Source of the DNA: Bacillota bacterium
Lineage (GTDB): Bacteria; Bacillota; Clostridia; Peptostreptococcales; Acidaminobacteraceae
DNA: 26,901 bases
Assembly (NCBI GenBank): GCA_023443345.1
Contig: JAEZUZ010000007.1
Coordinates: forward strand, 1-26,901
Reading direction: 5' to 3'
The position numbers and the translations under genes were made by a program. A model generated the notes under the pieces. It saw only the letters and a program-made list of their open reading frames with translations. It did no database searches and was not told the origin of the DNA. This document shows, one piece after another, positions 10,393-19,021 of the stretch (the stretch's first letter is position 1; every line of letters starts with the position of its first letter).

Positions 10393-11022
10393 ATGCTAGG
10401 AATTCTAGGAAGAAAAGTTGGTATGACTCAGGTTTATACTGAAGATGGTCTTCAGATACCAGTTACTGTTATAGAAGCTGGCCCTGCAGTTATAACACAA
10501 ATCAAAAGCGAAGAACATGATGGATATAATGCTCTTCAGCTAGCTTTCGCAGAAAAGAAAGAAAAGAAAGCGAACAAGCCGGAAAAAGGTCATTTTGCTA
10601 AGGCACAGACCACACCAAAGAAGTATGTTGCTGAGTTTAAAGTAGATGATGTTAATTCATACAGCTTAGGTCAAGAAATCAAGGCAGACATCTTCAAAGA
10701 AGGTCAAGTAGTAGATGTAGTTGGAACTTCAAAAGGTAAGGGAACAGCAGGTGGAATCAAGAGACACAACTATTCAAGAGGTCCTGAAACACACGGTTCT
10801 AAGTATCACAGAAGTTCTGGTTCATTAGGTGCATCTTCAACACCTTCTCGTGTAGCAAAGGGTCAGAAATTAGCTGGTCACTTAGGACACGAAAGAGTTA
10901 CTATTCAAAATCTTGAAGTAGTAAGAGTTGATGTTCAAAGAAATCTACTTTTAATCAAGGGTGCAGTTCCAGGACCAAAAATGGGATTTGTAACTGTTAA
11001 GCCTGCGGTAAAGAGTAAGTAG
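10393..11022 (+). CDS. rplC: 50S ribosomal protein L3
   Basis: L3 is an early 50S assembly protein whose long loop reaches the peptidyl transferase centre. The 209 residues fit the family. MLGILGRKVGMTQVY is the standard N-terminus, and the loop region RGPETHGSKYHRSSGSLGAS and the C-terminal GAVPGPKMGFV are intact. The stop TAG is fused to the rplD Shine-Dalgarno. It follows rpsJ in the usual order with a 51-base spacer that holds a small hairpin. Confidence 0.98.
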   Translation: MLGILGRKVGMTQVYTEDGLQIPVTVIEAGPAVITQIKSEEHDGYNALQLAFAEKKEKKANKPEKGHFAKAQTTPKKYVAEFKVDDVNSYSLGQEIKADIFKEGQVVDVVGTSKGKGTAGGIKRHNYSRGPETHGSKYHRSSGSLGASSTPSRVAKGQKLAGHLGHERVTIQNLEVVRVDVQRNLLLIKGAVPGPKMGFVTVKPAVKSK

Positions 11023-11033
11023 GAGGGGCGATA

Positions 11034-11657
11034 ATGTTATCAGTAAATCTATATGATCAACATGGTAAAGAAGTTGGTCAAGTTGAACTAAATGAAGAAA
11101 TTTTCGGAATCGAACCTCGCTATGATGTCATTCATGAAGCTGTAGTTAATTATTTAGCTAACCAAAGACAAGGCACATTCAGTGCTAAGACTAGAGCAGA
11201 GGTTCGTGGCGGTGGACGTAAGCCTTTTAGACAAAAAGGAACTGGTAGAGCAAGACAAGGTAGTATAAGAGCTCCTCATTACAAAGGTGGTGGAGTTGTA
11301 TTTGCTAAGAAGCCAAGAGATTTTTCTTACATTCTACCTAAGAAAGTGAGAAGGCTAGCGTTAAAGAGTGCTTTAAGTGATAAAGTTAAAAACAACGAGC
11401 TATATGTTGTTGATAAATTAGAACTAAAAGATGGTAAGACTAAGGAATTTGTTCAAATTATGAAAGATACAAATTCTCCTGCTAAGACTTTAGTTGTAAG
11501 TGAAATTGGAAACTTCAAATTAGAAAGAGCATGTAGAAACTTACCAAAGTTAAATTTAGTTAAGCCAAATACTATAAATACTTATTCAATTATGAATAGT
11601 GATAGAGTTATTATTACAAAAGAAGCTCTTGAGACAGTTGGAAAGGTGTATATTTAA
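11034..11657 (+). CDS. rplD: 50S ribosomal protein L4
   Basis: L4 (uL4) lines the peptide exit tunnel and, in E. coli, represses the S10 operon at transcription and translation. At 207 residues it is of normal length. The tunnel loop contains [19 protein letters not shown], with the macrolide-relevant RQKGTGRAR kept unchanged. The following segment APHYKGGG departs slightly from the more usual SPLWRGGG. It overlaps rplW by one base (TAATG), which implies translational coupling. Confidence 0.98.
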   Translation: MLSVNLYDQHGKEVGQVELNEEIFGIEPRYDVIHEAVVNYLANQRQGTFSAKTRAEVRGGGRKPFRQKGTGRARQGSIRAPHYKGGGVVFAKKPRDFSYILPKKVRRLALKSALSDKVKNNELYVVDKLELKDGKTKEFVQIMKDTNSPAKTLVVSEIGNFKLERACRNLPKLNLVKPNTINTYSIMNSDRVIITKEALETVGKVYI

Positions 11658-11947
11658 TGAAAACAGCATACGATATAATCCTTGCACCTGTAATCACTGA
11701 AAATACAATGAATTTAAGTGCTGAACGTAAATATACATTTAAAGTTGATGCACGTGCAAATAAACATGTAATCAAAGATGCAGTTGAAGAAATTTTTGAT
11801 GTAAAAGTAACTAAAGTAAATACTATGAATGTAAAGGGTAAACCAAAGAGACAAGGTAAGTTCACAGGATACACTTCACAGTGGAAAAAGGCTATTGTAA
11901 CTTTGAGCCCTGAAAGCAAAGAAATTGAATTCTTTGATAATCTCTAG
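11657..11947 (+). CDS. rplW: 50S ribosomal protein L23
   Basis: L23 (uL23) sits at the tunnel exit and is a docking point for trigger factor and signal recognition particle. It has 96 residues, starting [19 protein letters not shown], typical of bacterial L23. [20 protein letters not shown] and the loop [14 protein letters not shown] are conserved. The start overlaps the rplD stop by one base, and its TAG stop is fused to the rplB Shine-Dalgarno. Confidence 0.97.
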   Translation: MKTAYDIILAPVITENTMNLSAERKYTFKVDARANKHVIKDAVEEIFDVKVTKVNTMNVKGKPKRQGKFTGYTSQWKKAIVTLSPESKEIEFFDNL

Positions 11948-11956
11948 GAGGAAAGA

Positions 11957-12805
11957 ATGCCTATAAAAACATTTAGACCAACTACGCCAAGTCTTAGACA
12001 GGCAGCCCTTCCAGATTTTTCTGAGGTAACAAAGAAACAGCCGGAGAAGTCCCTTGTTGAGACACTTAAGTACAGTGCTGGAAGAAACAACCAAGGAAAA
12101 ATAACTGTACGTCATAAGGGCGGACAAGTAAAAAGAAAATATAGAATAATCGATTTCAAAAGAAACGATAAGGACGATATACCAGCTAAAGTTTCAGCTA
12201 TTGAGTATGATCCAAATAGAACAAGTTATATTGCACTTTTAGTTTATGCAGATGGAGAAAAAAGATATATAATTGCTCCTCAAGGACTAAAAGTTGGTGA
12301 TGTTGTAATTTCTGGACCTCAATCAGATATTAAGGTTGGAAACACATTGCCACTTAAGAATATTCCTGTTGGTACAGCAGTTCACAATATTGAGCTTAAG
12401 GCAGGAAAAGGTGGACAAATGGTTCGTTCTGCAGGAGCAGAAGCTAGACTAATGGCTAAAGAAGGCAAATATGCTCAATTGAGATTACCTTCTGGTGAAG
12501 TTAGAATGGTAAGACTTGAGTGTAGAGCTACTATTGGACAAGTAGGTAACATTGATCATGAAAATGTTAACCTAGGTAAAGCTGGTAGAAAACGTCACAT
12601 GGGAATCAGACCTACAGTAAGAGGTTCTGTTATGAACCCTAATGATCACCCTCACGGTGGTGGTGAAGGACGTGCTCCTATTGGTAGACCATCTCCTATG
12701 TCTCCATGGGGTAAAAAGACCTTGGGTAAGAAGACGAGAAATAAGAAGAAAGCTTCTAATAAATTTATCGTACGTTCTCGTCATGATAGAAAGAGAAAGG
12801 GATAA
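11957..12805 (+). CDS. rplB: 50S ribosomal protein L2
   Basis: L2 (uL2) is a primary 23S rRNA binder needed for subunit association and peptidyl transfer. The protein has 282 residues, slightly longer than the common 273-277, mainly at the basic C-terminus. The signature [13 protein letters not shown] lies at 226-238, with His231 matching the functionally important His229 of E. coli. RGGxx-type RNA-binding segments in the central domain are intact. rpsS starts two bases after the stop. Confidence 0.98.
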   Translation: MPIKTFRPTTPSLRQAALPDFSEVTKKQPEKSLVETLKYSAGRNNQGKITVRHKGGQVKRKYRIIDFKRNDKDDIPAKVSAIEYDPNRTSYIALLVYADGEKRYIIAPQGLKVGDVVISGPQSDIKVGNTLPLKNIPVGTAVHNIELKAGKGGQMVRSAGAEARLMAKEGKYAQLRLPSGEVRMVRLECRATIGQVGNIDHENVNLGKAGRKRHMGIRPTVRGSVMNPNDHPHGGGEGRAPIGRPSPMSPWGKKTLGKKTRNKKKASNKFIVRSRHDRKRKG

Positions 12806-12807
12806 TT

Positions 12808-13086
12808 ATGAGCCGTTCATCAAAAAAACAACCATTTATTCATCCAAAGCTTCTTAAAGTTGTTAAAGAGATGAATGAATCTAATAAGAAGTCAGTAATT
12901 AAAACTTGGTCAAGATCTTCTACTATATATCCAGAGATGGTTGGACATACAATTGCTGTTCATGATGGCAAAAAACATGTTCCAATATACATTGTTGAAG
13001 ATATGATCGGACATAAACTAGGAGAGTTTGCACCTACCAGAAACTTTAGAGGTCATGCTGGAAGTGCAAAGACATCTAAGAAATAG
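12808..13086 (+). CDS. rpsS: 30S ribosomal protein S19
   Basis: S19 (uS19) is in the 30S head, near the A-site finger contact, and binds with S13. It has 92 residues. [27 protein letters not shown] is the conserved core (split by positions 51-77), and RNFRGHAG near the C-terminus is standard. The N-terminus begins [15 protein letters not shown], where most homologues read SRSLKKGPF. Its TAG stop is fused to the rplV Shine-Dalgarno (TAGGAGG). Confidence 0.97.
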   Translation: MSRSSKKQPFIHPKLLKVVKEMNESNKKSVIKTWSRSSTIYPEMVGHTIAVHDGKKHVPIYIVEDMIGHKLGEFAPTRNFRGHAGSAKTSKK

Positions 13087-13094
13087 GAGGACAG

Positions 13095-13439
13095 ATGGAA
13101 GTTAAAGCAATTTCAAAATATGAAAGAATTTCTCCTATTAAGGCAAAACCTGTTTGCGACATTGTAAGAGGAAAGAGTGTTGTTCAAGCTAGAGCTATAC
13201 TGAGATTTTCTAATAGAAAAGCTGGTAGAATTTTACTAAAAGTTCTTAACTCAGCAGTAGCTAATGCTGAACATAACAACGATTTACAAGCTGAGAATCT
13301 TGTGATTAAGGAAGTATATGCTCATCAAGGTCCTTTGATGAGACGCTGGAAAGCAGGTTCAAAGGGTAGAGCAAATCCTTTCGTGCACCGTACATCACAC
13401 ATTGGTGTAGTGCTAAGCGAATCAGGTAAGGAGGCATAA
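13095..13439 (+). CDS. rplV: 50S ribosomal protein L22
   Basis: L22 (uL22) spans the 50S subunit and its long beta-hairpin lines the exit tunnel. It has 114 residues. The body is conventional ([17 protein letters not shown], then [12 protein letters not shown]). The hairpin tip reads [11 protein letters not shown] at 83-93; Ala87-Gly88-Ser89 replace the strongly conserved Pro-Arg-Ala of E. coli and Bacillus, while KGRA is retained. Numbering matches E. coli exactly. The stop overlaps the rpsC start (TAATG). Confidence 0.97.
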   Translation: MEVKAISKYERISPIKAKPVCDIVRGKSVVQARAILRFSNRKAGRILLKVLNSAVANAEHNNDLQAENLVIKEVYAHQGPLMRRWKAGSKGRANPFVHRTSHIGVVLSESGKEA

Positions 13440-14194
13440 TGGGTCAAAAAGTAAACCCACATGGATTACGTGTAGGTATCATTAAAGACTGGGATTCTAA
13501 ATGGTATGCAGATAAGAAAAATTTTGCTTCTTTGATTGTAGAAGATCGCAAGATTCGTGATTTCATTAATAAAGATTATTATAGTGCAGGAATATCTCGC
13601 ATCTATATCGATAGAGTTGGTGCTAATGATGTAAAAGTTCATCTATTTACAGCAAAACCAGGTATGATTGTCGGTAAAGATGGAGCTACAGTTAAGGCTA
13701 TTAGAAATCACATTTCAAAGATTACTGGAAAGACAGTAAAAGTAGATGTTTCTGAAGTTCCAAATCCAGATGCTGATGCTAAATTACTTGCTGAGAGTGT
13801 AGCTCAGTCAATAGAAAGACGTGTTGCATTTAGACGTGCTATGAAGCAAGCGATAACAAGAACAATGAAGCTTCCAAATATTGAAGGATGCAAAGTTCAA
13901 GTTGCTGGTCGTCTAAATGGTGCAGATATGGCAAGAACTGAAGGATACTCAGAAGGAAATGTACCTCTAAGTACACTTAGAGCAGACATTGACTACGGTT
14001 TTGCAGAAGCAGATACAACTTATGGAAAAATTGGAGTAAAGGTATGGCTTTACAAGGGAGAAATTCTTAGAGCTCCAGGCGAAGGAAGACACCTTATTAG
14101 AAAAGAAGCTAAACAAAAGAAAGCTCCAACTAATAAAAAGAGAAGATTCAAAGGTCAGGGAAAGAGAAAAAACACTTCCCATGATCAACAATAG
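13439..14194 (+). CDS. rpsC: 30S ribosomal protein S3
   Basis: S3 (uS3) forms part of the mRNA entry site and contributes to the ribosome's helicase activity. It has 251 residues, longer than E. coli (233) or B. subtilis (about 218). The extra part is a basic C-terminal tail (about 220-251) rich in Lys/Arg and ending SHDQQ. The type II KH domain carries [11 protein letters not shown] around 75-85. The C-terminal domain has [17 protein letters not shown]. The start overlaps the rplV stop, and its TAG stop is fused to the rplP Shine-Dalgarno. Confidence 0.98.
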   Translation: MGQKVNPHGLRVGIIKDWDSKWYADKKNFASLIVEDRKIRDFINKDYYSAGISRIYIDRVGANDVKVHLFTAKPGMIVGKDGATVKAIRNHISKITGKTVKVDVSEVPNPDADAKLLAESVAQSIERRVAFRRAMKQAITRTMKLPNIEGCKVQVAGRLNGADMARTEGYSEGNVPLSTLRADIDYGFAEADTTYGKIGVKVWLYKGEILRAPGEGRHLIRKEAKQKKAPTNKKRRFKGQGKRKNTSHDQQ

Positions 14195-14202
14195 GAGGCA
14201 AT

Positions 14203-14631
14203 ATGTTACAGCCTAAAAGAGAAAAACGTCGTCGTGTTCATAGAGGACGTATGAAAGGTGTAGCTACAAGAGGAAATGAAGTTAATTATGGACAATATGG
14301 TCTTGTAGCATTAGAACCTGCTTGGATTACAGCAAACCAAATTGAAGCTGCTCGTATTGCAATCAATCGTAATATTCGCCGTGGTGGTAAAGTATGGATT
14401 AAGATATTCCCTCATAAGCCAGTTTCAGCTAAGCCAGCAGAAACTCGTATGGGTGCTGGTAAGGGGGCTCCAGATTACCATGCTGCTGTAGTTAAGCCAG
14501 GAAGAGTAATGTTTGAATTAGCAGGTGTAGGTGAAGAAAAGGCAAGAGAAGCTATGAGACTTGCTGCTATGAAGTTACCTGTTAAGTGTCAGTTTGTTGT
14601 TAAGAAGGGAGAAGTAAGCAATGAAGGCTAA
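14203..14631 (+). CDS. rplP: 50S ribosomal protein L16
   Basis: L16 (uL16) is a late-assembly protein near the A-site tRNA and the peptidyl transferase centre. It has 142 residues, beginning [19 protein letters not shown], typical of bacteria. [19 protein letters not shown] and [14 protein letters not shown] are conserved. [13 protein letters not shown] has Tyr-His where Tyr-Trp is more common. The 3' end overlaps rpmC by 11 bases. Confidence 0.97.
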   Translation: MLQPKREKRRRVHRGRMKGVATRGNEVNYGQYGLVALEPAWITANQIEAARIAINRNIRRGGKVWIKIFPHKPVSAKPAETRMGAGKGAPDYHAAVVKPGRVMFELAGVGEEKAREAMRLAAMKLPVKCQFVVKKGEVSNEG

Positions 14632-14815
14632 TGAATTGCGTTCAATGACCCAAGAAGAACTTAATGCACGTCTAAGCGATCTAAAAGCTGAATTGTTTAA
14701 CCTTCGTTTTCAATTAGCAACAGGTCAATTAGAAAATTCTTCACGTATTAAGACAGTACGTAGAGAAGTGGCTAGAATTAAAACTATAATGCAAGAAAAG
14801 AAAGCATTAGCATAG
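14621..14815 (+). CDS. rpmC: 50S ribosomal protein L29
   Basis: L29 (uL29) is a small two-helix protein at the tunnel exit beside L23. The 64 residues start [18 protein letters not shown], the usual N-terminus, and include [19 protein letters not shown], the family signature. The start lies inside the end of rplP (11-base overlap), with GGGAGAAG upstream as Shine-Dalgarno, so it is probably translationally coupled to L16. The stop TAG runs into GGGGAGG, the rpsQ ribosome binding site. Confidence 0.96.
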   Translation: MKANELRSMTQEELNARLSDLKAELFNLRFQLATGQLENSSRIKTVRREVARIKTIMQEKKALA

Positions 14816-14828
14816 GGGGAGGTAAGGC

Positions 14829-15083
14829 ATGCAAAGAAATAATCGTAAAGTACGTACAGGAATTGTTGTTTCAAATGCTATGGACAAGACCTGTGTTGTT
14901 AAGGTAGAGCGTTACATCAATCACCCCCTTTATAATAAAAAGGTAAATCAATCTAAGAAATATCATGTACATGATGAAGAAAACGTATGTGATATCGGTG
15001 ATAAGGTACGCATTATGGAAACAAGACCTCTTAGCAAGAACAAACGCTGGAGACTTGTAGAAATAGTTGAGAAAGTTAAGTAG
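14829..15083 (+). CDS. rpsQ: 30S ribosomal protein S17
   Basis: S17 (uS17) is a primary binder of the 5' domain of 16S rRNA with an OB fold. It has 84 residues. [21 protein letters not shown] is the family N-terminus (residues 6-26), and [27 protein letters not shown] follows, all conserved. It takes its normal place between rpmC and rplN. The stop TAG is fused to the rplN Shine-Dalgarno (TAGGAGG). Confidence 0.97.
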   Translation: MQRNNRKVRTGIVVSNAMDKTCVVKVERYINHPLYNKKVNQSKKYHVHDEENVCDIGDKVRIMETRPLSKNKRWRLVEIVEKVK

Positions 15084-15091
15084 GAGGAGCA

Positions 15092-15460
15092 ATGATACAA
15101 CAAGAAACACGCTTAAATGTAGCGGACAATTCAGGTGCTCGTGAACTCCTTGTTATACGTGTGCTTGGTGGCTCTAAAAGAAGATATGCAAACATAAGTG
15201 ATATTGTTGTTTGCTCTGTTAAAAAAGCTTCACCAGGTGGTGTTGTAAAAAAAGGTGATGTTGTCAAAGCTGTAATTGTTAGAAGTAAACAAGGATTACA
15301 GAGAAAAGATGGTATTAAATTATCATTTGATGACAACGCAGCAGTAATTATCAAAGAAGATAAGAATCCTGTAGGAACACGTATCTTTGGTCCAGTTGCT
15401 CGTGAATTACGTAGCAAATCTTACTTAAAGATTCTTTCTTTAGCACCAGAGGTTCTATAG
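15092..15460 (+). CDS. rplN: 50S ribosomal protein L14
   Basis: L14 (uL14) is on the 50S interface and forms intersubunit bridges; it is also the docking site of the silencing factor RsfS. The length of 122 residues is the bacterial standard. [20 protein letters not shown] and the C-terminal [13 protein letters not shown] are conserved. The stop TAG is fused to the rplX Shine-Dalgarno. Confidence 0.98.
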   Translation: MIQQETRLNVADNSGARELLVIRVLGGSKRRYANISDIVVCSVKKASPGGVVKKGDVVKAVIVRSKQGLQRKDGIKLSFDDNAAVIIKEDKNPVGTRIFGPVARELRSKSYLKILSLAPEVL

Positions 15461-15468
15461 GAGGCAAT

Positions 15469-15780
15469 ATGAAGATAAGAAAAGGTGATACAGTTATAGT
15501 TATCGCTGGCAATGACAAAGGTAAGACAGGAGAAGTTATTGCAACTATTCCTAAGAAAAACAGAGTTATTGTTCAAGGCGTTAACATAGTTACAAAACAT
15601 CAGAAACCAAATCCACGTAACAATACAGGTGGAAGAATTCAAAAAGAAGCACCACTTCATGTCTCAAATGTTATGTACTATGACAAGCAAGAGAAAAAAG
15701 GCGTTCGTTTAGGTTATCAAATTCTTGATAATGGTGAGAAAGTTCGTATTTCTCGTGCAAGTGGTAAGGCAATAGATTAG
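15469..15780 (+). CDS. rplX: 50S ribosomal protein L24
   Basis: L24 (uL24) initiates 50S assembly and lies near the tunnel exit. It has 103 residues, with an N-terminal KOW motif seen in [21 protein letters not shown]. Further conserved parts are [15 protein letters not shown] and the C-terminal basic segment. The stop TAG starts the rplE ribosome binding site (TAGGAGA). Position between rplN and rplE is standard. Confidence 0.97.
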   Translation: MKIRKGDTVIVIAGNDKGKTGEVIATIPKKNRVIVQGVNIVTKHQKPNPRNNTGGRIQKEAPLHVSNVMYYDKQEKKGVRLGYQILDNGEKVRISRASGKAID

Positions 15781-15788
15781 GAGATAAA

Positions 15789-16328
15789 ATGGCTAGATTA
15801 AAAACTGTATATAAAGAACAAATTGCGCCAAAGCTAATGGAAACATTTAACTACTCATCTCCTATGCAAATTCCAAAGATTGAGAAGATAGTTATAAACA
15901 TGGGTGCTGGCGAAGCTAAAGATAATGCTAAAGTCTTAAGCAATGCTATAGAAGAACTTAGAAAGATTACAGGTCAACAGCCAATCGTAACTAAGGCTAA
16001 GAAATCAATTTCTAACTTCAAGTTAAGAGAAGGTATGAGTGTTGGTCTAAAAGTTACTCTAAGAGATAGTAGAATGTATGAATTTTTAGATAGATTTATT
16101 ACTATAGCTTTACCACGTGTTCGTGACTTTAGAGGTGTTAACCCTAACTCATTCGATGGTAGAGGAAACTATACTATTGGTGTAAAAGAGCAATTAATAT
16201 TCCCAGAAATCAAATATGATGATGTGGATGCAGTAAGAGGCTTTGATATAACAATAGTAACAACAGCTAAGACTGATGAAGAGGCACGAGAGCTATTGAA
16301 GCTTATCGGTATGCCATTTAGTAAATAA
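15789..16328 (+). CDS. rplE: 50S ribosomal protein L5
   Basis: L5 (uL5) is part of the central protuberance, binds 5S rRNA and contacts the P-site tRNA. It has 179 residues, the normal length. Conserved blocks are [17 protein letters not shown] near the start, [18 protein letters not shown] in the middle, and [20 protein letters not shown] with [11 protein letters not shown] in the C-terminal half. The stop TAA runs into GGAGG for rpsZ. Confidence 0.98.
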   Translation: MARLKTVYKEQIAPKLMETFNYSSPMQIPKIEKIVINMGAGEAKDNAKVLSNAIEELRKITGQQPIVTKAKKSISNFKLREGMSVGLKVTLRDSRMYEFLDRFITIALPRVRDFRGVNPNSFDGRGNYTIGVKEQLIFPEIKYDDVDAVRGFDITIVTTAKTDEEARELLKLIGMPFSK

Positions 16329-16338
16329 GGAGGACAAC

Positions 16339-16524
16339 TTGGCAAAAACATCTTTAAAAGTAAAACAGTCAAGAAAACCTAAGTATTCTACCAGAGCATA
16401 CACACGTTGCAATCTATGTGGAAGACCTCATGGTGTCCTTCGTAAATATGGCATCTGTAGAATTTGCTTCCGTGAATTAGCTTATAAGGGCGAAATTCCG
16501 GGCGTTAAGAAATCAAGTTGGTAA
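16339..16524 (+). CDS. rpsZ: 30S ribosomal protein S14, zinc-binding type
   Basis: S14 (uS14) is a 30S head protein. This is the short zinc-binding form: 61 residues with C24, C27, C40 and C43 in two CxxC pairs, and C-terminal KKSSW. The start codon is TTG, supported by TAAGGAGG at the right spacing and by the MAKTSLK reading. Bacteria with this form sometimes keep a zinc-free S14 paralogue elsewhere for zinc limitation; none is visible here. Also called rpsN type Z. Confidence 0.97.
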   Translation: MAKTSLKVKQSRKPKYSTRAYTRCNLCGRPHGVLRKYGICRICFRELAYKGEIPGVKKSSW

Positions 16525-16534
16525 GGAGGTTCCT

Positions 16535-16930
16535 ATGGTAACAGATCCTATTGCAGATATGCTTACACGTATTCGAAATGCAAACAAAGAAAGACATGCT
16601 CGTGTTAAAGTTCCTTCTTCCAACATGAAAAAGGCTATTGCTGAGATCATGCTTAAAGAAGGCTTTATAGCAAACTTTGAAGTAATCGAAGATAATAAGC
16701 AGGGAATTTTAGATATAGAATTAAAATATTCAAGAGATAACGAAAGAGTTATCAAAGGATTAAAGAGAGTTTCAAAACCAGGTCTACGTATGTATTCTAA
16801 GCACGAAGAACTACCACGTGTTTTAGGGGGACTTGGAGTAGCATTAATATCAACATCAAAGGGATTGATGACTGACCGTCAAGCTCGCAGTTTAGGAGTT
16901 GGTGGAGAAGTTATCTGTTATATTTGGTAA
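16535..16930 (+). CDS. rpsH: 30S ribosomal protein S8
   Basis: S8 (uS8) binds the central domain of 16S rRNA and in E. coli is the repressor of the spc operon, acting at the rplE site. It has 131 residues. [15 protein letters not shown] at the start and the C-terminal [20 protein letters not shown] are the family signatures. The stop TAA is fused with AGGGGAG for rplF. I saw no obvious S8-like target near rplE, though it was not searched systematically. Confidence 0.98.
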   Translation: MVTDPIADMLTRIRNANKERHARVKVPSSNMKKAIAEIMLKEGFIANFEVIEDNKQGILDIELKYSRDNERVIKGLKRVSKPGLRMYSKHEELPRVLGGLGVALISTSKGLMTDRQARSLGVGGEVICYIW

Positions 16931-16940
16931 GGGGAGAAAA

Positions 16941-17477
16941 ATGTCGAGAATTGGAAATAAACCCATTGCTCTAGTAAAAGACGTTGAAGTCAAAGTAGAT
17001 GGCAATGTTGTATCAGTAAAAGGAAAAAATGGTCAAAGTTCTCTTTTTGTAAAATCTCCTATTACAGTTGAAGTTAATGAAAGTGAGATTTTAGTTAAAA
17101 GACCTAATGATATTCAAAAGAATAGAGCATTACATGGTCTATACAGAACTTTAATAAATAACATGATAATTGGTGTTTCTCAAGGTTATGAAAAGAAGCT
17201 AGAGGTACACGGAGTTGGTTATCGTGCTGCTAAACAAGGAAATAAATTAACATTAAACTTAGGATTTTCTCATCCAGTAATTATGGAAGATCCTGAAGGT
17301 ATAACTGTTGAGACTCCTTCTGCTACCGAAATTATTGTAAAGGGTAGTGACAAACAATTAGTAGGAAGTTATGCTGCTAAGATTCGTTCTCTACGCAAGC
17401 CTGAGCCATATAAGGGTAAAGGTATTAGATATGCAGGTGAACAAGTTCGTCGTAAAGAAGGAAAGACAGGTAAGTAG
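16941..17477 (+). CDS. rplF: 50S ribosomal protein L6
   Basis: L6 (uL6) lies near the sarcin-ricin loop and the L7/L12 stalk base. The ATG at 16941 after GGGGAGA gives 178 residues starting MSRIGNKPIAL, the standard N-terminus. An in-frame upstream start at 16899 lies within rpsH and is rejected. The protein has two similar alpha-beta domains; GVGYRAAKQGNKLTLNLGFSHP marks the second, and the C-terminus carries RKPEPYKGKGIRYAGE. Confidence 0.98.
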   Translation: MSRIGNKPIALVKDVEVKVDGNVVSVKGKNGQSSLFVKSPITVEVNESEILVKRPNDIQKNRALHGLYRTLINNMIIGVSQGYEKKLEVHGVGYRAAKQGNKLTLNLGFSHPVIMEDPEGITVETPSATEIIVKGSDKQLVGSYAAKIRSLRKPEPYKGKGIRYAGEQVRRKEGKTGK

Positions 17478-17493
17478 TTAGAAAGGAAATGCT

Positions 17494-17862
17494 ATGGTTA
17501 AGAAGTTTGAAAGAAACAAGTCTCGTCAGAAACGCCGTAACCGTGTAAGAGCTCACCTTTCTGGCACTCAGACAAGACCACGTCTATGCGTTTATAAGAG
17601 CAATAAGAATATTATTGCACAAATCATTGACGATGAAACAGGAAATACACTTGTTAGTGCATCTACCCTTGAGAAGTCAATTTCTGAAGGATTAGAAAGC
17701 AAGAAAGATAAAACAGCAGCTCGTCACATTGGAGCAGAGATTGCAAAGCGTGCTTTAGATAAAGATATTAAAGAAGTTGTATTTGACAGAAGTGGATATA
17801 TTTATCACGGTAAAGTTAAGGAATTAGCTGAAGGTGCACGCGAAGCCGGATTGAAATTTTAG
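17494..17862 (+). CDS. rplR: 50S ribosomal protein L18
   Basis: L18 (uL18) binds 5S rRNA with L5 and helps attach it to 23S rRNA. It has 122 residues, beginning with a basic arm ([20 protein letters not shown]) and followed by [41 protein letters not shown] is the C-terminal signature. The stop TAG runs into GGGGG used by rpsE. Confidence 0.97.
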   Translation: MVKKFERNKSRQKRRNRVRAHLSGTQTRPRLCVYKSNKNIIAQIIDDETGNTLVSASTLEKSISEGLESKKDKTAARHIGAEIAKRALDKDIKEVVFDRSGYIYHGKVKELAEGAREAGLKF

Positions 17863-17871
17863 GGGGACATG

Positions 17872-18396
17872 ATGAGAAAAGTTATCGATGCTTCTAAGTT
17901 AAGCAATTTAGAAGAAAATATTATACATATCAATCGAGTCACTAAAGTTGTCAAGGGTGGACGTAATTTCCGCTTTAGTGCAGTAGCAGTAGTTGGAGAT
18001 CGCAATGGTCACGTTGGAGTAGGTACAGGAAAGGCTTTAGAAGTTCCTGGAGCTATTCGCAAGGCAATTGCTGATGCAAAGAAGAATCTAATACATGTTA
18101 CACTTAGAGGAACAACAATCCCTCATGAAATCATGGGTAAGTCTGGTTCAGGCAAAGTAAGACTAATGCCAGCTCCTAAGGGTACTGGAGTACTTGCAGG
18201 AGGTCCTGTTCGTGCAGTTTTAGAATTAGCTGGTATTCAGGATGTTAGAGCTAAGTCACTAGGAAGCAACAATCCTAAGGTAATGGTTGATGCAACAATT
18301 GCTGGATTAGATAAACTTGTTACTCTTGAGAGTGTATCTAAGTTAAGAAATGTATCAATAGATCAACTTTTAGGAAGAGAGCCTGCTCATGAGTAA
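17872..18396 (+). CDS. rpsE: 30S ribosomal protein S5
   Basis: S5 (uS5) lies at the back of the 30S body near the mRNA entry and affects accuracy. Two ATG codons are adjacent (17869 and 17872). I chose the second because AGGGGG (17861-17866) is too close to the first; the first would give one extra Met. The product has about 174 residues. The N-terminal dsRNA-binding-like fold includes [18 protein letters not shown], the loop involved in spectinomycin sensitivity, with no resistance-type change seen. The 3' end overlaps rpmD by 8 bases. Confidence 0.97.
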   Translation: MRKVIDASKLSNLEENIIHINRVTKVVKGGRNFRFSAVAVVGDRNGHVGVGTGKALEVPGAIRKAIADAKKNLIHVTLRGTTIPHEIMGKSGSGKVRLMPAPKGTGVLAGGPVRAVLELAGIQDVRAKSLGSNNPKVMVDATIAGLDKLVTLESVSKLRNVSIDQLLGREPAHE

Positions 18397-18571
18397 GTTA
18401 TTAATTACACAGACAAAGCGCCTCATAGGAGCTAATCCATAGGCTAAGAAAAACATTAAAGCTCTTGGACTTAGAAAAATCGGCCACACAGTTGAGAGAC
18501 CAGATCATCCTACAATTCGTGGTATGGTATTTAAATGCTCTCATCTAGTTAAGGTTGAGGAAGTTAAATAG
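18389..18571 (+). pseudogene. rpmD: rpmD (50S ribosomal protein L30) interrupted by an in-frame amber codon
   Basis: This frame encodes L30 (uL30), a small 50S protein, at its normal place between rpsE and rplO. It reads [17 protein letters not shown], then TAG at codon 18 (18440-18442), then [18 protein letters not shown] and a conventional C-terminus ending VKVEEVK. Total length would be 60 codons, the normal size, with no frameshift. E. coli L30 has Lys at the aligned position (GRLPK), so AAG to TAG is the simplest change. No plausible restart codon follows for 27 codons (next ATG is codon 46). Either a recent nonsense mutation, a sequencing or assembly error, or amber readthrough explains it. 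The region after the stop remains highly conserved, so any loss is recent. L30 is dispensable or absent in some bacteria. Confidence 0.85.
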
Positions 18572-18580
18572 GAGGCCGCG

Positions 18581-19021
18581 ATGAAATTACATCAATTAAG
18601 TCCTAATGCTGGATCAAATAAAAACAGAAAACGTGTTGGACGTGGTCAAGCAAGTGGATGGGGAAAAACTGGAGCTCGCGGTATGAATGGTCAAAATAGC
18701 CGTACAGGTGGCGGTGTTCGTCTTGGATTTGAAGGTGGACAGACACCTATGTATCGCAGACTTCCAAAGCGTGGATTTAATAATGCTAGATTTGCAACAG
18801 AAGTACAAATAGTTAATATTGAGCAACTAGCAAAACTAGATTCAAATGAAATCACTAAAGAATTATTAAAAGAGAATAGATTAATCCACCATTTAGATAA
18901 AAAGGTTAAAGTTTTAGGAAAGGGTGAACTAAACAAGCCACTAAGCGTTAAGGCTGATTTATTTAGTGCTTCAGCTAAAGAAAAAATTGAGCAAGCTGGC
19001 GGAACTTGTGAGGTGATCTAA
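18581..19021 (+). CDS. rplO: 50S ribosomal protein L15
   Basis: L15 (uL15) is a late-assembly 50S protein with a long N-terminal extension that penetrates 23S rRNA. It has 146 residues. The Gly/Arg-rich arm reads [20 protein letters not shown], followed by [14 protein letters not shown] and [15 protein letters not shown] replaces the more common GHKGQ. A strong TAGGAGG formed with the rpmD terminal stop precedes it, so translation should not depend on L30 being completed. It overlaps secY by one base. Confidence 0.97.
   Translation: MKLHQLSPNAGSNKNRKRVGRGQASGWGKTGARGMNGQNSRTGGGVRLGFEGGQTPMYRRLPKRGFNNARFATEVQIVNIEQLAKLDSNEITKELLKENRLIHHLDKKVKVLGKGELNKPLSVKADLFSASAKEKIEQAGGTCEVI

Noticed and set aside
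18440..18442. UAG as a reassigned sense codon in this genome
   Set aside because: About 20 genes in the window, including rpoB, rpoC, rpoA and many ribosomal proteins, end in TAG at their normal family length, so global reassignment is not tenable. Local readthrough remains open.
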